Source: Chloroflexota bacterium
GTDB taxonomy: Bacteria > Chloroflexota > Anaerolineae > Anaerolineales > Anaerolineaceae
Direction: 5' to 3'
NCBI GenBank assembly: GCA_012517865.1
Contig: JAAYUC010000045.1
Span: 1-53,974, forward strand
Length of the DNA stretch: 53,974 nt
The notes beneath the pieces were generated by a model. That model worked only from the letters and a program-made list of their open reading frames with translations. It ran no database searches and was not told the DNA's origin. Within the stretch, counting starts at the first letter, position 1, and each line of letters opens with the position of its first letter. Made by a program: the position numbers and the translations under genes. Of the stretch, positions 16,290 through 22,605 are shown one piece after another.

Positions 16290-17366
16290 TTAGTAGAACA
16301 CTTCCACGCGCGTGGAGTTCTTCCCGCCGTCAGTAACGGTCAGTTCACCGGGATAGTAACTCACAACAGGGTTGGTCCAGCGCCAGATCCACTTCGCGTC
16401 TTCGGGCAGGCAGTTAATACAGCCGTGCGAAAGCGCGGTGCCGAAATTATTGTGCCAGAAGGCGGCATGAATCGCGGAGCCTTCTCCGTGGAAGAGCGTC
16501 GTCCAGCCAATGCCCGCGGTGTCGTAGGCGATTAATCCGCCGGCGCTCATGTGCGTGGATATCATCTTGCGCCAGATGAGGGTATTTCCAAGCGGCGTCG
16601 AAGGGCCGCCTGAGGACACCTCGCAAAAATACACTTCTCGTCCGCCTTCCAGGCAGGAAAGCGTCTGGTAATTCATGTTTATCCGGATAAGTTTATCGCC
16701 CGCGTCTGGATGGATGGGCGTGATTTCATCCTGGGTGATAGGCCGGCAGGCCGCGGCATCCACCCAGTAAGAATCCGGCTCCGCTCCCCATTTCTCGGTG
16801 AGCAGGTATTCGGTGATTCCATTTTCCTGCCGCAGGTCGTATGCCCAGAAAACCTGGCTGTAATAAATGCGCGGCTTGTTTACCTCCCGAATCCAGTAAG
16901 AAGCGGCTGGTGTTCGCAAGGGTTTGATATCCACAAGCGGCACAGTAATCTCCACCCACATCCCCTTGCTGCCGTCCGGATTAACAGGCAGGTCATTCAG
17001 CGGCTGATTGGGCAGGTTGCGCACCGGCTGTACCATGGAAGACTGGATATATCCGCCGGGCGTTTCCACCCACCGCTGGTTATACACATTCAGGTCAAGC
17101 TGGTTGGCAACGACTTCCCGGTTCCAAATCAAAACATCATCCCGCCAGACTGTGCCAGCCTCGGGGGCGTTCACATTCGGCTCTGTTTTAAGCTTAAACC
17201 AGGCGCCTTCCATGCCAACGCATATCCGGCCGAGCTTTTCGGCTTGCGGGAACTGGCCCGCAGCCGCGGCAAAGACACCTTTTGGGCGCGGCAGCATCAG
17301 CGCCCCGGCAAACATGCCGGAAAGCTTGAGGAATTCTCTTCGGGTAATCTTGTAATCAGATTTCAT
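16290..17366 (-). CDS. Tat-exported L,D-transpeptidase (YkuD family)
   Basis: 358 residues. The N-terminus has a Tat signal (RREFLKLSGMFAGALMLP, about 9-26) without a lipobox. A middle part with SH3-like character precedes the YkuD catalytic domain near the C-terminus, with HAAFWHNNFG and SHGCINCLPEDA containing the catalytic His and Cys. Such enzymes make 3-3 peptidoglycan cross-links or attach proteins to the wall. A TATAAT ends 6 nt before the ATG with no Shine-Dalgarno, so the transcript may be leaderless. It lies between smpB and the DUF2085 run on the same strand and seems to be a separate unit. Confidence 0.9.
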   Translation of the reverse strand: MKSDYKITRREFLKLSGMFAGALMLPRPKGVFAAAAGQFPQAEKLGRICVGMEGAWFKLKTEPNVNAPEAGTVWRDDVLIWNREVVANQLDLNVYNQRWVETPGGYIQSSMVQPVRNLPNQPLNDLPVNPDGSKGMWVEITVPLVDIKPLRTPAASYWIREVNKPRIYYSQVFWAYDLRQENGITEYLLTEKWGAEPDSYWVDAAACRPITQDEITPIHPDAGDKLIRINMNYQTLSCLEGGREVYFCEVSSGGPSTPLGNTLIWRKMISTHMSAGGLIAYDTAGIGWTTLFHGEGSAIHAAFWHNNFGTALSHGCINCLPEDAKWIWRWTNPVVSYYPGELTVTDGGKNSTRVEVFY

Positions 17367-17372
17367 GCGGCT

Positions 17373-17378
17373 ATTATA
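17373..17378 (-). promoter_or_regulatory. -10 element directly before the L,D-transpeptidase gene
   Basis: A perfect minus-strand TATAAT with six bases (AGCCGC) before the ATG, which would place the RNA start at or beside the start codon. No consensus -35 was found. Confidence 0.4.
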
Positions 17379-17423
17379 ACGGACTGAATGTATCGGTTGT
17401 CCCGGGGTTTATACGCCGTGGAA

Positions 17424-17873
17424 TCAGTAGCGGCGTTGGCCGCGCGATTCCTCGCGCTCCATATCTTTCTGCTTGATAGCCTCGCGCTTATCGTACTGTT
17501 TCTTGCCTTTCGCGATGGCAATCTCCAGTTTGGCGCGCCCGCCTTTCAGATACACGCGCACCGGCACAATGGTCATGCCTTTGATGCGAACCGCGTCCCA
17601 CAATTCTTTAATTTCACGCTTGTGCAGCAGCAGTTTGCGTTCCCGGTCAGGGTCGTGCTGATAGGCGCTGGCGTGCTCGTAGGGCGCCACATGCGCGCCA
17701 ACAAGCCAGGCCTGTTTGCCGTCCGTGCGCACATAGGCTTCCTGGAGGCTGATTTGACCTTTGCGGATGGATTTTATCTCCGTTCCGCGCAGCTCCAGCC
17801 CGGCTTCAAAAGTCTCCTGTAGAAAATATTCAAACCGCGCTTTACGGTTGGTCGATACGGTCTTCACGTCCAT
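17424..17873 (-). CDS. smpB: SsrA-binding protein SmpB
   Basis: 149 residues, a normal SmpB. It contains the family blocks VSTNRKARFEYFL, GLELRGTEIKSIRKGQISLQ, GKQAWLVGAHVAPYEHA and the basic C-terminal tail after KKQYDKREAIK. It delivers tmRNA to stalled ribosomes. I chose ATG 17873, with an AGGTG 3 nt upstream, over a GTG two codons earlier. A TAAAAT ends 8 nt before the ATG, so the leader is very short or absent. No tmRNA gene is visible nearby. Confidence 0.95.
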   Translation of the reverse strand: MDVKTVSTNRKARFEYFLQETFEAGLELRGTEIKSIRKGQISLQEAYVRTDGKQAWLVGAHVAPYEHASAYQHDPDRERKLLLHKREIKELWDAVRIKGMTIVPVRVYLKGGRAKLEIAIAKGKKQYDKREAIKQKDMEREESRGQRRY

Positions 17874-17890
17874 AAGCACCTATTTTAACA

Positions 17891-17915
17891 TAAAGAGCAG
17901 GCAAAAAGCCTGCTC
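17891..17915 (-). terminator. Terminator-like hairpin before smpB
   Basis: GAGCAGGC-TTTTT-GCCTGCTC is a perfect 8-bp stem followed by TTTAT on the minus strand. It ends the SH3-domain gene unit just before the smpB start region. A second, weaker hairpin (GGAAGG/CCTTCC) lies beside it at about 17922-17940. Confidence 0.6.
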
Positions 17916-17970
17916 GCGCGTTGGAAGGAAAGGGAGCCTTCCGGGCCTTCAAAAAGACTGATAGAAACAG

Positions 17971-18603
17971 CTATCCCCGCCTCAGGATGGCAATGAGAGT
18001 CAGAAATACGCCCAGGCCAGCCAGCACCACAATCACTAAACCAAGCGGCAGGCCGCCGGGAGCTGTGTTTCCGGTAATGTTTTGGTAGGTAGGCAGGTTC
18101 AGGGCAGGCGGTTCAGTGAAGGTTGGCAGTCTGGAAGGCTGCATCGTATAGATGAACTGCGCGGCCAGCGTCGGATCGATGGTTTTGGTCACGGCGGGCG
18201 TGGCGGTGGCTGGCGGTTCCAGCAGCGGGATTGGTCCGCCAATCACATCCACGTTATTGGCAAACACCCAACCTCTTCCGCCAGGCCCGCCCGGATATTC
18301 AATTTGAATGTATTGGTCGTAATAGCCGTAAGCTTTCGCTTCCTGCCCCACCAACAAAACACCAACCAGTTCATAAATGGAACCAGGTCCGGAACGCACA
18401 TTAATCGGATCGTACTCCGTGGTGGTCAGCAGCACGCGAATGTACGCGCCGCGCGGCGAGCTTGTGACAGTCGGAATCGAGACGGTGGGAAATTGAGCCA
18501 AAACAGGCTGGTTCAGCACCGGCAAAAGGCTGAGAATCGTCAGAACAGCGACGAGAAAGAACGAAAGCAGCCAGAGGTTTCGATGTTTTTTCAGGAAACT
18601 CAT
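17971..18603 (-). CDS. Secreted/membrane SH3-domain protein of unknown role
   Basis: 210 residues. A signal or anchor helix (about 10-35) is followed by a bacterial SH3-like domain (INVRSGPGSIYELVG, then GYYDQYIQIEYP and GRGWVFANNV, about 50-125). A Pro/Thr-rich linker and a C-terminal membrane helix (about 186-207, ending in RRG) complete it. The SH3 domain would lie outside the cytoplasm, where such domains often bind wall peptides, fitting the nearby L,D-transpeptidase. The gene is divergent from the zinc-ribbon gene at 18668 across a palindromic promoter region. No specific function can be assigned. Confidence 0.75.
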   Translation of the reverse strand: MSFLKKHRNLWLLSFFLVAVLTILSLLPVLNQPVLAQFPTVSIPTVTSSPRGAYIRVLLTTTEYDPINVRSGPGSIYELVGVLLVGQEAKAYGYYDQYIQIEYPGGPGGRGWVFANNVDVIGGPIPLLEPPATATPAVTKTIDPTLAAQFIYTMQPSRLPTFTEPPALNLPTYQNITGNTAPGGLPLGLVIVVLAGLGVFLTLIAILRRG

Positions 18604-18618
18604 AAAATCTATCCTTGC

Positions 18619-18650
18619 TTGCAGATAACCCGATTATAATCTATCTGCAA
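18619..18650. promoter_or_regulatory. Palindromic operator spanning a -10 between divergent genes
   Basis: TTGCAGATA (18619-18627) and TATCTGCAA (18642-18650) are perfect 9-bp inverted repeats with a 14-bp spacer. The spacer contains TATAAT at 18635-18640, the likely -10 of the plus-strand gene starting at 18668. The SH3-domain gene starts 16 bp to the other side. A dimeric repressor bound here would block the plus promoter and probably affect the divergent one. Confidence 0.55.
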
Positions 18651-18667
18651 ACCTAAAGAAGGCATCT

Positions 18668-19255
18668 ATGACACCTCGTATCTATCATGGTAACTTCACG
18701 CCCGAAGATATCGCCCGCGATCTGATTTCCTATTTTCACCGCGGCAATTATCAGGTGCAGCGCATCGGCAGCCCCGATAATCTGTCTGTGCAAATTGCCA
18801 CGCGCAGAAATTTGACCAGCGGCGGTGCCACCGCCCTGACTGTGAATCTGCAAAAGGTCGCGGACGGCGTGAGCGTGCAGCTTTCCAATCAAGCCTGGTT
18901 TGGCCTGGCTGCCAGCCTGGGGATGACCGCCCTCAGCGCACTACGCAATCCGTGGACGCTGATAGGACGCATGGACGACATCGCTCAGGACGTCGAATCG
19001 CTGCAGCTGCAGGATAACGTCTGGCAGGTCATAGACGCCTTCGCGCGGCAGCATGGAACCGGTCAGGAGCTGAGCAAGCGCCTGGCGCGCACAGTCTGCC
19101 CTTACTGCCTGACCGCCAACCCGATCGCATCAGCGCGCTGTCTGGCATGCGGAGCCCCGCTAGGCGAAAATCAGCCGTCCACGTGCTCAAAATGCGGCTT
19201 TATCCTTGAACGAAAGGAAACTGTCTGCCCGAATTGCGGGCAGCCGCGTACTTAA
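18668..19255 (+). CDS. Double zinc-ribbon protein of unknown function
   Basis: 195 residues. About 1-140 is an alpha/beta domain I do not recognise (ISYFHRGNYQVQRIG, LTVNLQKVADGVSVQLSNQ) with a weakly hydrophobic stretch near 78-90. The C-terminus has two zinc ribbons with paired cysteines (CPYC...CLAC, then CSKC...CPNC). Similar C-terminal ribbons are common in Chloroflexota proteins. The promoter overlaps a perfect palindrome, and a terminator follows the stop, so it is a single-gene unit. Confidence 0.75.
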   Translation: MTPRIYHGNFTPEDIARDLISYFHRGNYQVQRIGSPDNLSVQIATRRNLTSGGATALTVNLQKVADGVSVQLSNQAWFGLAASLGMTALSALRNPWTLIGRMDDIAQDVESLQLQDNVWQVIDAFARQHGTGQELSKRLARTVCPYCLTANPIASARCLACGAPLGENQPSTCSKCGFILERKETVCPNCGQPRT

Positions 19256-19264
19256 TGTCTTTAT

Positions 19265-19304
19265 CGGTTTCCAACCCGCCTTATTCGGGCATAAACCGTT
19301 TTTT
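19265..19304 (+). terminator. Rho-independent terminator after the zinc-ribbon gene
   Basis: The outer stem CGGTTT/AAACCG and the inner stem CCCG/CGGG are separated by a small internal loop and followed by TTTTTTG. Confidence 0.7.
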
Positions 19305-19369
19305 GTCCATTTTTTTATCCAGGCCGCGCAAGGGTCAAACGGCTAACTATCAAAAAAGGAATAATTATC

Positions 19370-20215
19370 ATGATTCAGATTGTGGCAGACACTACCTGCG
19401 GTATCCCATTGGAACAATTGAAGGCGGAAGGCATTCATGTGCTTCCTCAAATCATCACTTTTGGAGATGCGTCTTATCGGGATGACATTGAAATCGATAC
19501 CGAAACTTTCCTGAGCAAGCTGACAGCCGCTAAGCAGCTGCCCGGAACAGCCGCCCCGCCGCCGGCCTTGTATGGTCCCATTTTCAAATCCATCCTGGAT
19601 GCCGGAGACACCGCGCTGGTCATCACTCCATCGCTAAAAGTCAGCGGCACCTACCGCAGCGCGTTAATCGCGGCGGAGGAATTTCAGAGCGGCCAAATCC
19701 ACGTCGTGGACACCGGAACCATCGCTGGCGGACTCGGTTCCCTGGTCTTACAGGCAAAGCGCTGGGCGCAGGAAGGTATGGATATTGAAACTCTGAAAAG
19801 CCGCCTGAGTGCTATGGCAGCCCGCGAGAAGGTATTCTTCGTGGTCGACACTCTGGAATATCTTTATAAGGGCGGCAGAATTGGCGGCGCGACTAGGCTG
19901 TTTGGCAGCGTATTGCAGATTAAACCCATTCTTACCGTGCAGGATGGACAGGTGGAACCATATGAAAAGGTTCGCACCCTCAGGCAGGCAATCGCCACCA
20001 TCCTTGAGATTGACCTGGAAATCTGCCGGAACAATCCGGACGCGCACCTGACAATCAGCCACTGCGCGGCAGAGGAACAGGCCAGCCTGCTGAAGGCACG
20101 GCTGGAGAGCGAACTTGAGCTCAAGGACATTCCTGTGTTTGTCGTCCCTCCTGCCATCGTTGTGCATGCCGGTCCGGGCGTCATCACAACCAGCTGCTTT
20201 ACCTCCCCGAACTAA
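19370..20215 (+). CDS. DegV family fatty-acid-binding protein
   Basis: 281 residues, the standard DegV length. It shows the N-terminal IQIVADTTCGIPLE start, the first lobe motif TAAPPPALYG, the ligand-site segment ITPSLKVSGTYRSA, VDTGTIAGGLGSLV and the C-terminal VHAGPGVI. DegV proteins bind fatty acids; in several bacteria they (as FakB) present them to the FakA kinase. No fakA is nearby. The start has AGGA about 9 nt upstream, and a strong terminator follows. Confidence 0.9.
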   Translation: MIQIVADTTCGIPLEQLKAEGIHVLPQIITFGDASYRDDIEIDTETFLSKLTAAKQLPGTAAPPPALYGPIFKSILDAGDTALVITPSLKVSGTYRSALIAAEEFQSGQIHVVDTGTIAGGLGSLVLQAKRWAQEGMDIETLKSRLSAMAAREKVFFVVDTLEYLYKGGRIGGATRLFGSVLQIKPILTVQDGQVEPYEKVRTLRQAIATILEIDLEICRNNPDAHLTISHCAAEEQASLLKARLESELELKDIPVFVVPPAIVVHAGPGVITTSCFTSPN

Positions 20216-20247
20216 AGCCGCGTGGTTTCATCTCCCTTGCAGACCAA

Positions 20248-20280
20248 ACAGCAGCACTCTTCTGAGTGCTGCTGTTTTTT
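20248..20280 (+). terminator. Rho-independent terminator after degV
   Basis: CAGCAGCACTC-TTCT-GAGTGCTGCTG is a perfect 11-bp stem followed by six T. Confidence 0.92.
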
Positions 20281-20346
20281 CGCTCCAGGCGCGCTGGAAA
20301 ATCAATCCTCCGTGTCTATGGCAGGATAAAATGCGGACAAATCTGG

Positions 20347-20655
20347 CTACTTCCATTCCGCGTCGCTCGGGTCCAGGTTTCTCAGGAATACCCGCGTGCG
20401 CTCACCCGCCATCATCGGGCTGACAGTCTCGCGCCATTTCAGGTAGTGAGCGGTCTGCTGATGCGCCGCCTGGTCTTCCTTGCCGCGGTAGATTTCCACG
20501 AGCCGAAAGCTCGCGGGGTTGTCTATTTCCTGAAAGAAATCAAACCGAACAACGCCGGCTTCCTTGCGGCTGTTTTCCGCGTTGTAGCGGGTAATCGCGA
20601 TGAAATCGTCGACACATTCCGGCAGTACCTGAATGGAAACAATGACTGTGAACAT
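20347..20655 (-). CDS. Antibiotic-biosynthesis-monooxygenase-fold small protein
   Basis: 102 residues forming one ABM (dimeric alpha/beta barrel) domain. It has the usual start MFTVIVSIQVLPECVDDFIA, a central RFDFFQEIDNPASFRLVEIY and HYLKWRETVSPMMAGER. The layout is closest to LsrG/YgiN-like enzymes, which act on small quinones or signalling molecules; the substrate is unknown. A strong AGGAGG lies just before the ATG. It faces the RluA gene divergently. Confidence 0.85.
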   Translation of the reverse strand: MFTVIVSIQVLPECVDDFIAITRYNAENSRKEAGVVRFDFFQEIDNPASFRLVEIYRGKEDQAAHQQTAHYLKWRETVSPMMAGERTRVFLRNLDPSDAEWK

Positions 20656-20686
20656 CCTGACCTCCTGAATCTGCTGCGCCTGACCA

Positions 20687-20714
20687 TTGAGACGTTATCT
20701 CACGATGGTATGAT
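20687..20714 (+). promoter_or_regulatory. Promoter of the RluA-type gene
   Basis: TTGAGA (20687-20692) and TATGAT (20709-20714) are separated by 16 bp. The ATG at 20723 is only 8 nt after the -10, and no Shine-Dalgarno is present, so the mRNA may be leaderless. Confidence 0.5.
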
Positions 20715-20722
20715 TGTAACTG

Positions 20723-21415
20723 ATGAAGGACCATGAAAACATTCCGGACCCATCCACCTGGATTCTCTTTTCAGATGAGGACCTGCTGGTGGTGAACAAA
20801 CCGCCCGGCTTGCTGTCCATCCCGGACGGCTACCAGCGCGACCTTCCGCACCTCACGCAAACGCTGTCTCCATTCGTGGGGAAACTGTGGATTGTCCACC
20901 GCCTGGACCGGGAAACAAGCGGGGTTATGCTTCTCGCGCGCAGCGCGGAAGCGCACCGCATACTGAACGAAGCTTTCCGTCAGCGCGCGCTTAAAAAGCA
21001 ATATCACTGCCTCGCCGCCCCTGTTCCGGAGTGGGATTTTCAGGACCTGAGTCTTCCTTTGCGCGTCAACGCCGACCGCGCTCACCGCACGCGCGTGGAC
21101 TTTGAAAAAGGCAAAGCAGCCCGGACATTAGTGCGCGTGCTTCGGCGCGGCAGCAGCTTTTGCCTGCTGGAGTGCGAGCTGCACTCCGGGTATACCCACC
21201 AAATCCGCGCGCACCTGTATCACGCAGGTCTGGGAATCCTCGGGGATTCTTTATACCGACCAAAAGCTTTAACCCTTACAGAAAGCAGCCTTTCAGCACC
21301 GCGCACCATGCTGCATGCGTATGAAATTCGCTTTGCCCATCCCAGGACCCATTTTGAAATGGCTTTTCAGGCGCCCTACCCCCCCGATTTCGAATCCAAA
21401 TTAGCCGCCCTCTAA
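20723..21415 (+). CDS. RluA-family rRNA/tRNA pseudouridine synthase
   Basis: 230 residues. It contains the catalytic motif HRLDRETSGVMLLAR, with the essential Asp in LDRETSG (about D59), preceded by DEDLLVVNKPPGLLSIP. Downstream are the RluA signatures LLECELHSGYTHQIRAHL and GILGDSLYRP. There is no S4 domain, so it is a short RluA type that isomerises uridines in rRNA or tRNA; the target cannot be told. It ends in a 4-bp convergent overlap with radC. Confidence 0.9.
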   Translation: MKDHENIPDPSTWILFSDEDLLVVNKPPGLLSIPDGYQRDLPHLTQTLSPFVGKLWIVHRLDRETSGVMLLARSAEAHRILNEAFRQRALKKQYHCLAAPVPEWDFQDLSLPLRVNADRAHRTRVDFEKGKAARTLVRVLRRGSSFCLLECELHSGYTHQIRAHLYHAGLGILGDSLYRPKALTLTESSLSAPRTMLHAYEIRFAHPRTHFEMAFQAPYPPDFESKLAAL

Positions 21416-22116
21416 ACCCACAAAGCAGGGTGATTTTTCTTAATGGAACTGAAGTCTTGCCTTCCGATGACGATATGGTCGTGCACGCGAATATCCAGCA
21501 GGCGTCCGGCTTCAATCACCGCGCGGGTCAGGCTCACATCCTCCGGGCTCTCCGCGGATTCGCCGGAAGGATGATTGTGCACCAGGATTACAGCGTTGGC
21601 GCCTTTCCGAATCGCGCGGGCAAAAATTTCTCCTACGCGCACAGAGGAAGCGTCCTGTGAGCCTTTGTAAAGGCGGTCAATTCCCAGCACGGCGTTGCGT
21701 ACATTTAGCCAGAGAACCCAAAGCTCTTCCTGCTCTTTACCCCGCATATCCAGACCCACCAAACGAACCACATCTTCGGGGCTGCGAATGAAAACTTTCT
21801 CTTCCGTGCGCTCTTTTGCCAGGCGGTTTCCCAACTCCACCGCCGCTTTGATACACGCGGCCTTGGCCCGCCCCACACCAGAGATGTTTTCAAGCTCGGA
21901 AATATCTGTGCGGTGAATCCCCGAAAACCCACCCAACGCCATTAAGATTTGGTTTCCAAGGTCAATGGCATTCAGACCAGGCCGGCCGCTGCCTAAAAGA
22001 ATGGCCAACAGTTCTCCGTCACTTAATGCCTGCGGACCTTCCGCGATTAGCCGCTCGCGAGGCCGATTTTCCTCCCTCAGGTCCATAATGCGCGGACGCG
22101 CGTCATCCGAAGTCAT
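21412..22116 (-). CDS. radC: RadC family JAB/MPN domain protein
   Basis: 234 residues, typical RadC. The N-terminal helix-hairpin-helix part has ISGVGRAKAACIKAAVELG. The C-terminal MPN/JAB domain carries the metal motif HNHPSGESAESPEDVSLT, with an upstream catalytic Glu region. Despite its name, the role of RadC in repair is unproven. The ATG is preceded by TAAAAT ending 6 nt upstream; GAGGA is too close to work well as a Shine-Dalgarno. It is divergent from the rsbW-like gene and overlaps the RluA gene end by 4 bp. Confidence 0.93.
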   Translation of the reverse strand: MTSDDARPRIMDLREENRPRERLIAEGPQALSDGELLAILLGSGRPGLNAIDLGNQILMALGGFSGIHRTDISELENISGVGRAKAACIKAAVELGNRLAKERTEEKVFIRSPEDVVRLVGLDMRGKEQEELWVLWLNVRNAVLGIDRLYKGSQDASSVRVGEIFARAIRKGANAVILVHNHPSGESAESPEDVSLTRAVIEAGRLLDIRVHDHIVIGRQDFSSIKKNHPALWV

Positions 22117-22122
22117 TCCTCT

Positions 22123-22162
22123 ATTTTACACGCGAAAGCCCCAAAAAGCGGCGTGATATAAT
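22123..22162. promoter_or_regulatory. Divergent promoters for radC (-) and the rsbW-like gene (+)
   Basis: For the plus strand TGA-TATAAT (extended -10, TATAAT at 22157-22162) lies 23 nt before the ATG at 22186. For radC, TAAAAT (minus, 22128 to 22123) ends 6 nt before its ATG. No strong -35 is seen for either. Confidence 0.45.
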
Positions 22163-22185
22163 CCAAACAAAAAAGCGGACTGCCA

Positions 22186-22605
22186 ATGCCCACACAGGTT
22201 TTCCCAGCAAATTACCAGGCGCTTACAGCCATCAATGAGTTTATTGTCGCCGAAGCTTCCAAAGTTGGATTCTCTTCCAAGGAGCTGTACGCGGTTGAGC
22301 TCTCGGTAAATGAAGCTGCCGCGAATATCATCGACCACTCGTACTGCGGCGAGGACCTGGGAACCATCGAGATAACCGCGGAAGCCCGCGGCGATTTATT
22401 TACCGTTTCTCTCAAAGACTGCGGCACGCCGTTTAATCCTGACGAAATCCCGGACCCGGATATCAGCAGCCCGCTCGAAAAGCGGACGGAACGCGGCCTG
22501 GGTGTCTTCACCATGCGCAGGCTGATGGACGAGGTGGTATTTGATTTCTCCCGGCCAGGCGAAAACCTCCTTGTGATGACCAAACGAAAGAAAGCCCAGC
22601 CGTGA
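22186..22605 (+). CDS. RsbW/SpoIIAB-like anti-sigma serine kinase
   Basis: 139 residues of a single HATPase_c domain. The N box reads ELSVNEAAANIIDHSY (about 44-59), the G1 box DCGTPFNPDEIPDP and the G2 box GLGVFTMRRLMDEV. Such kinases hold a sigma factor inactive or phosphorylate an anti-sigma antagonist (partner switching). The following SpoIIE phosphatase overlaps by 4 bp (GTGA), making a coupled kinase/phosphatase pair. No STAS antagonist or sigma factor is adjacent, so its partner is elsewhere or is a non-sigma target. Confidence 0.88.
   Translation: MPTQVFPANYQALTAINEFIVAEASKVGFSSKELYAVELSVNEAAANIIDHSYCGEDLGTIEITAEARGDLFTVSLKDCGTPFNPDEIPDPDISSPLEKRTERGLGVFTMRRLMDEVVFDFSRPGENLLVMTKRKKAQP

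Noticed and set aside
17874..17970. tmRNA gene next to smpB
   Set aside because: No tRNA-like ends or tag-reading frame; only two hairpins are present.
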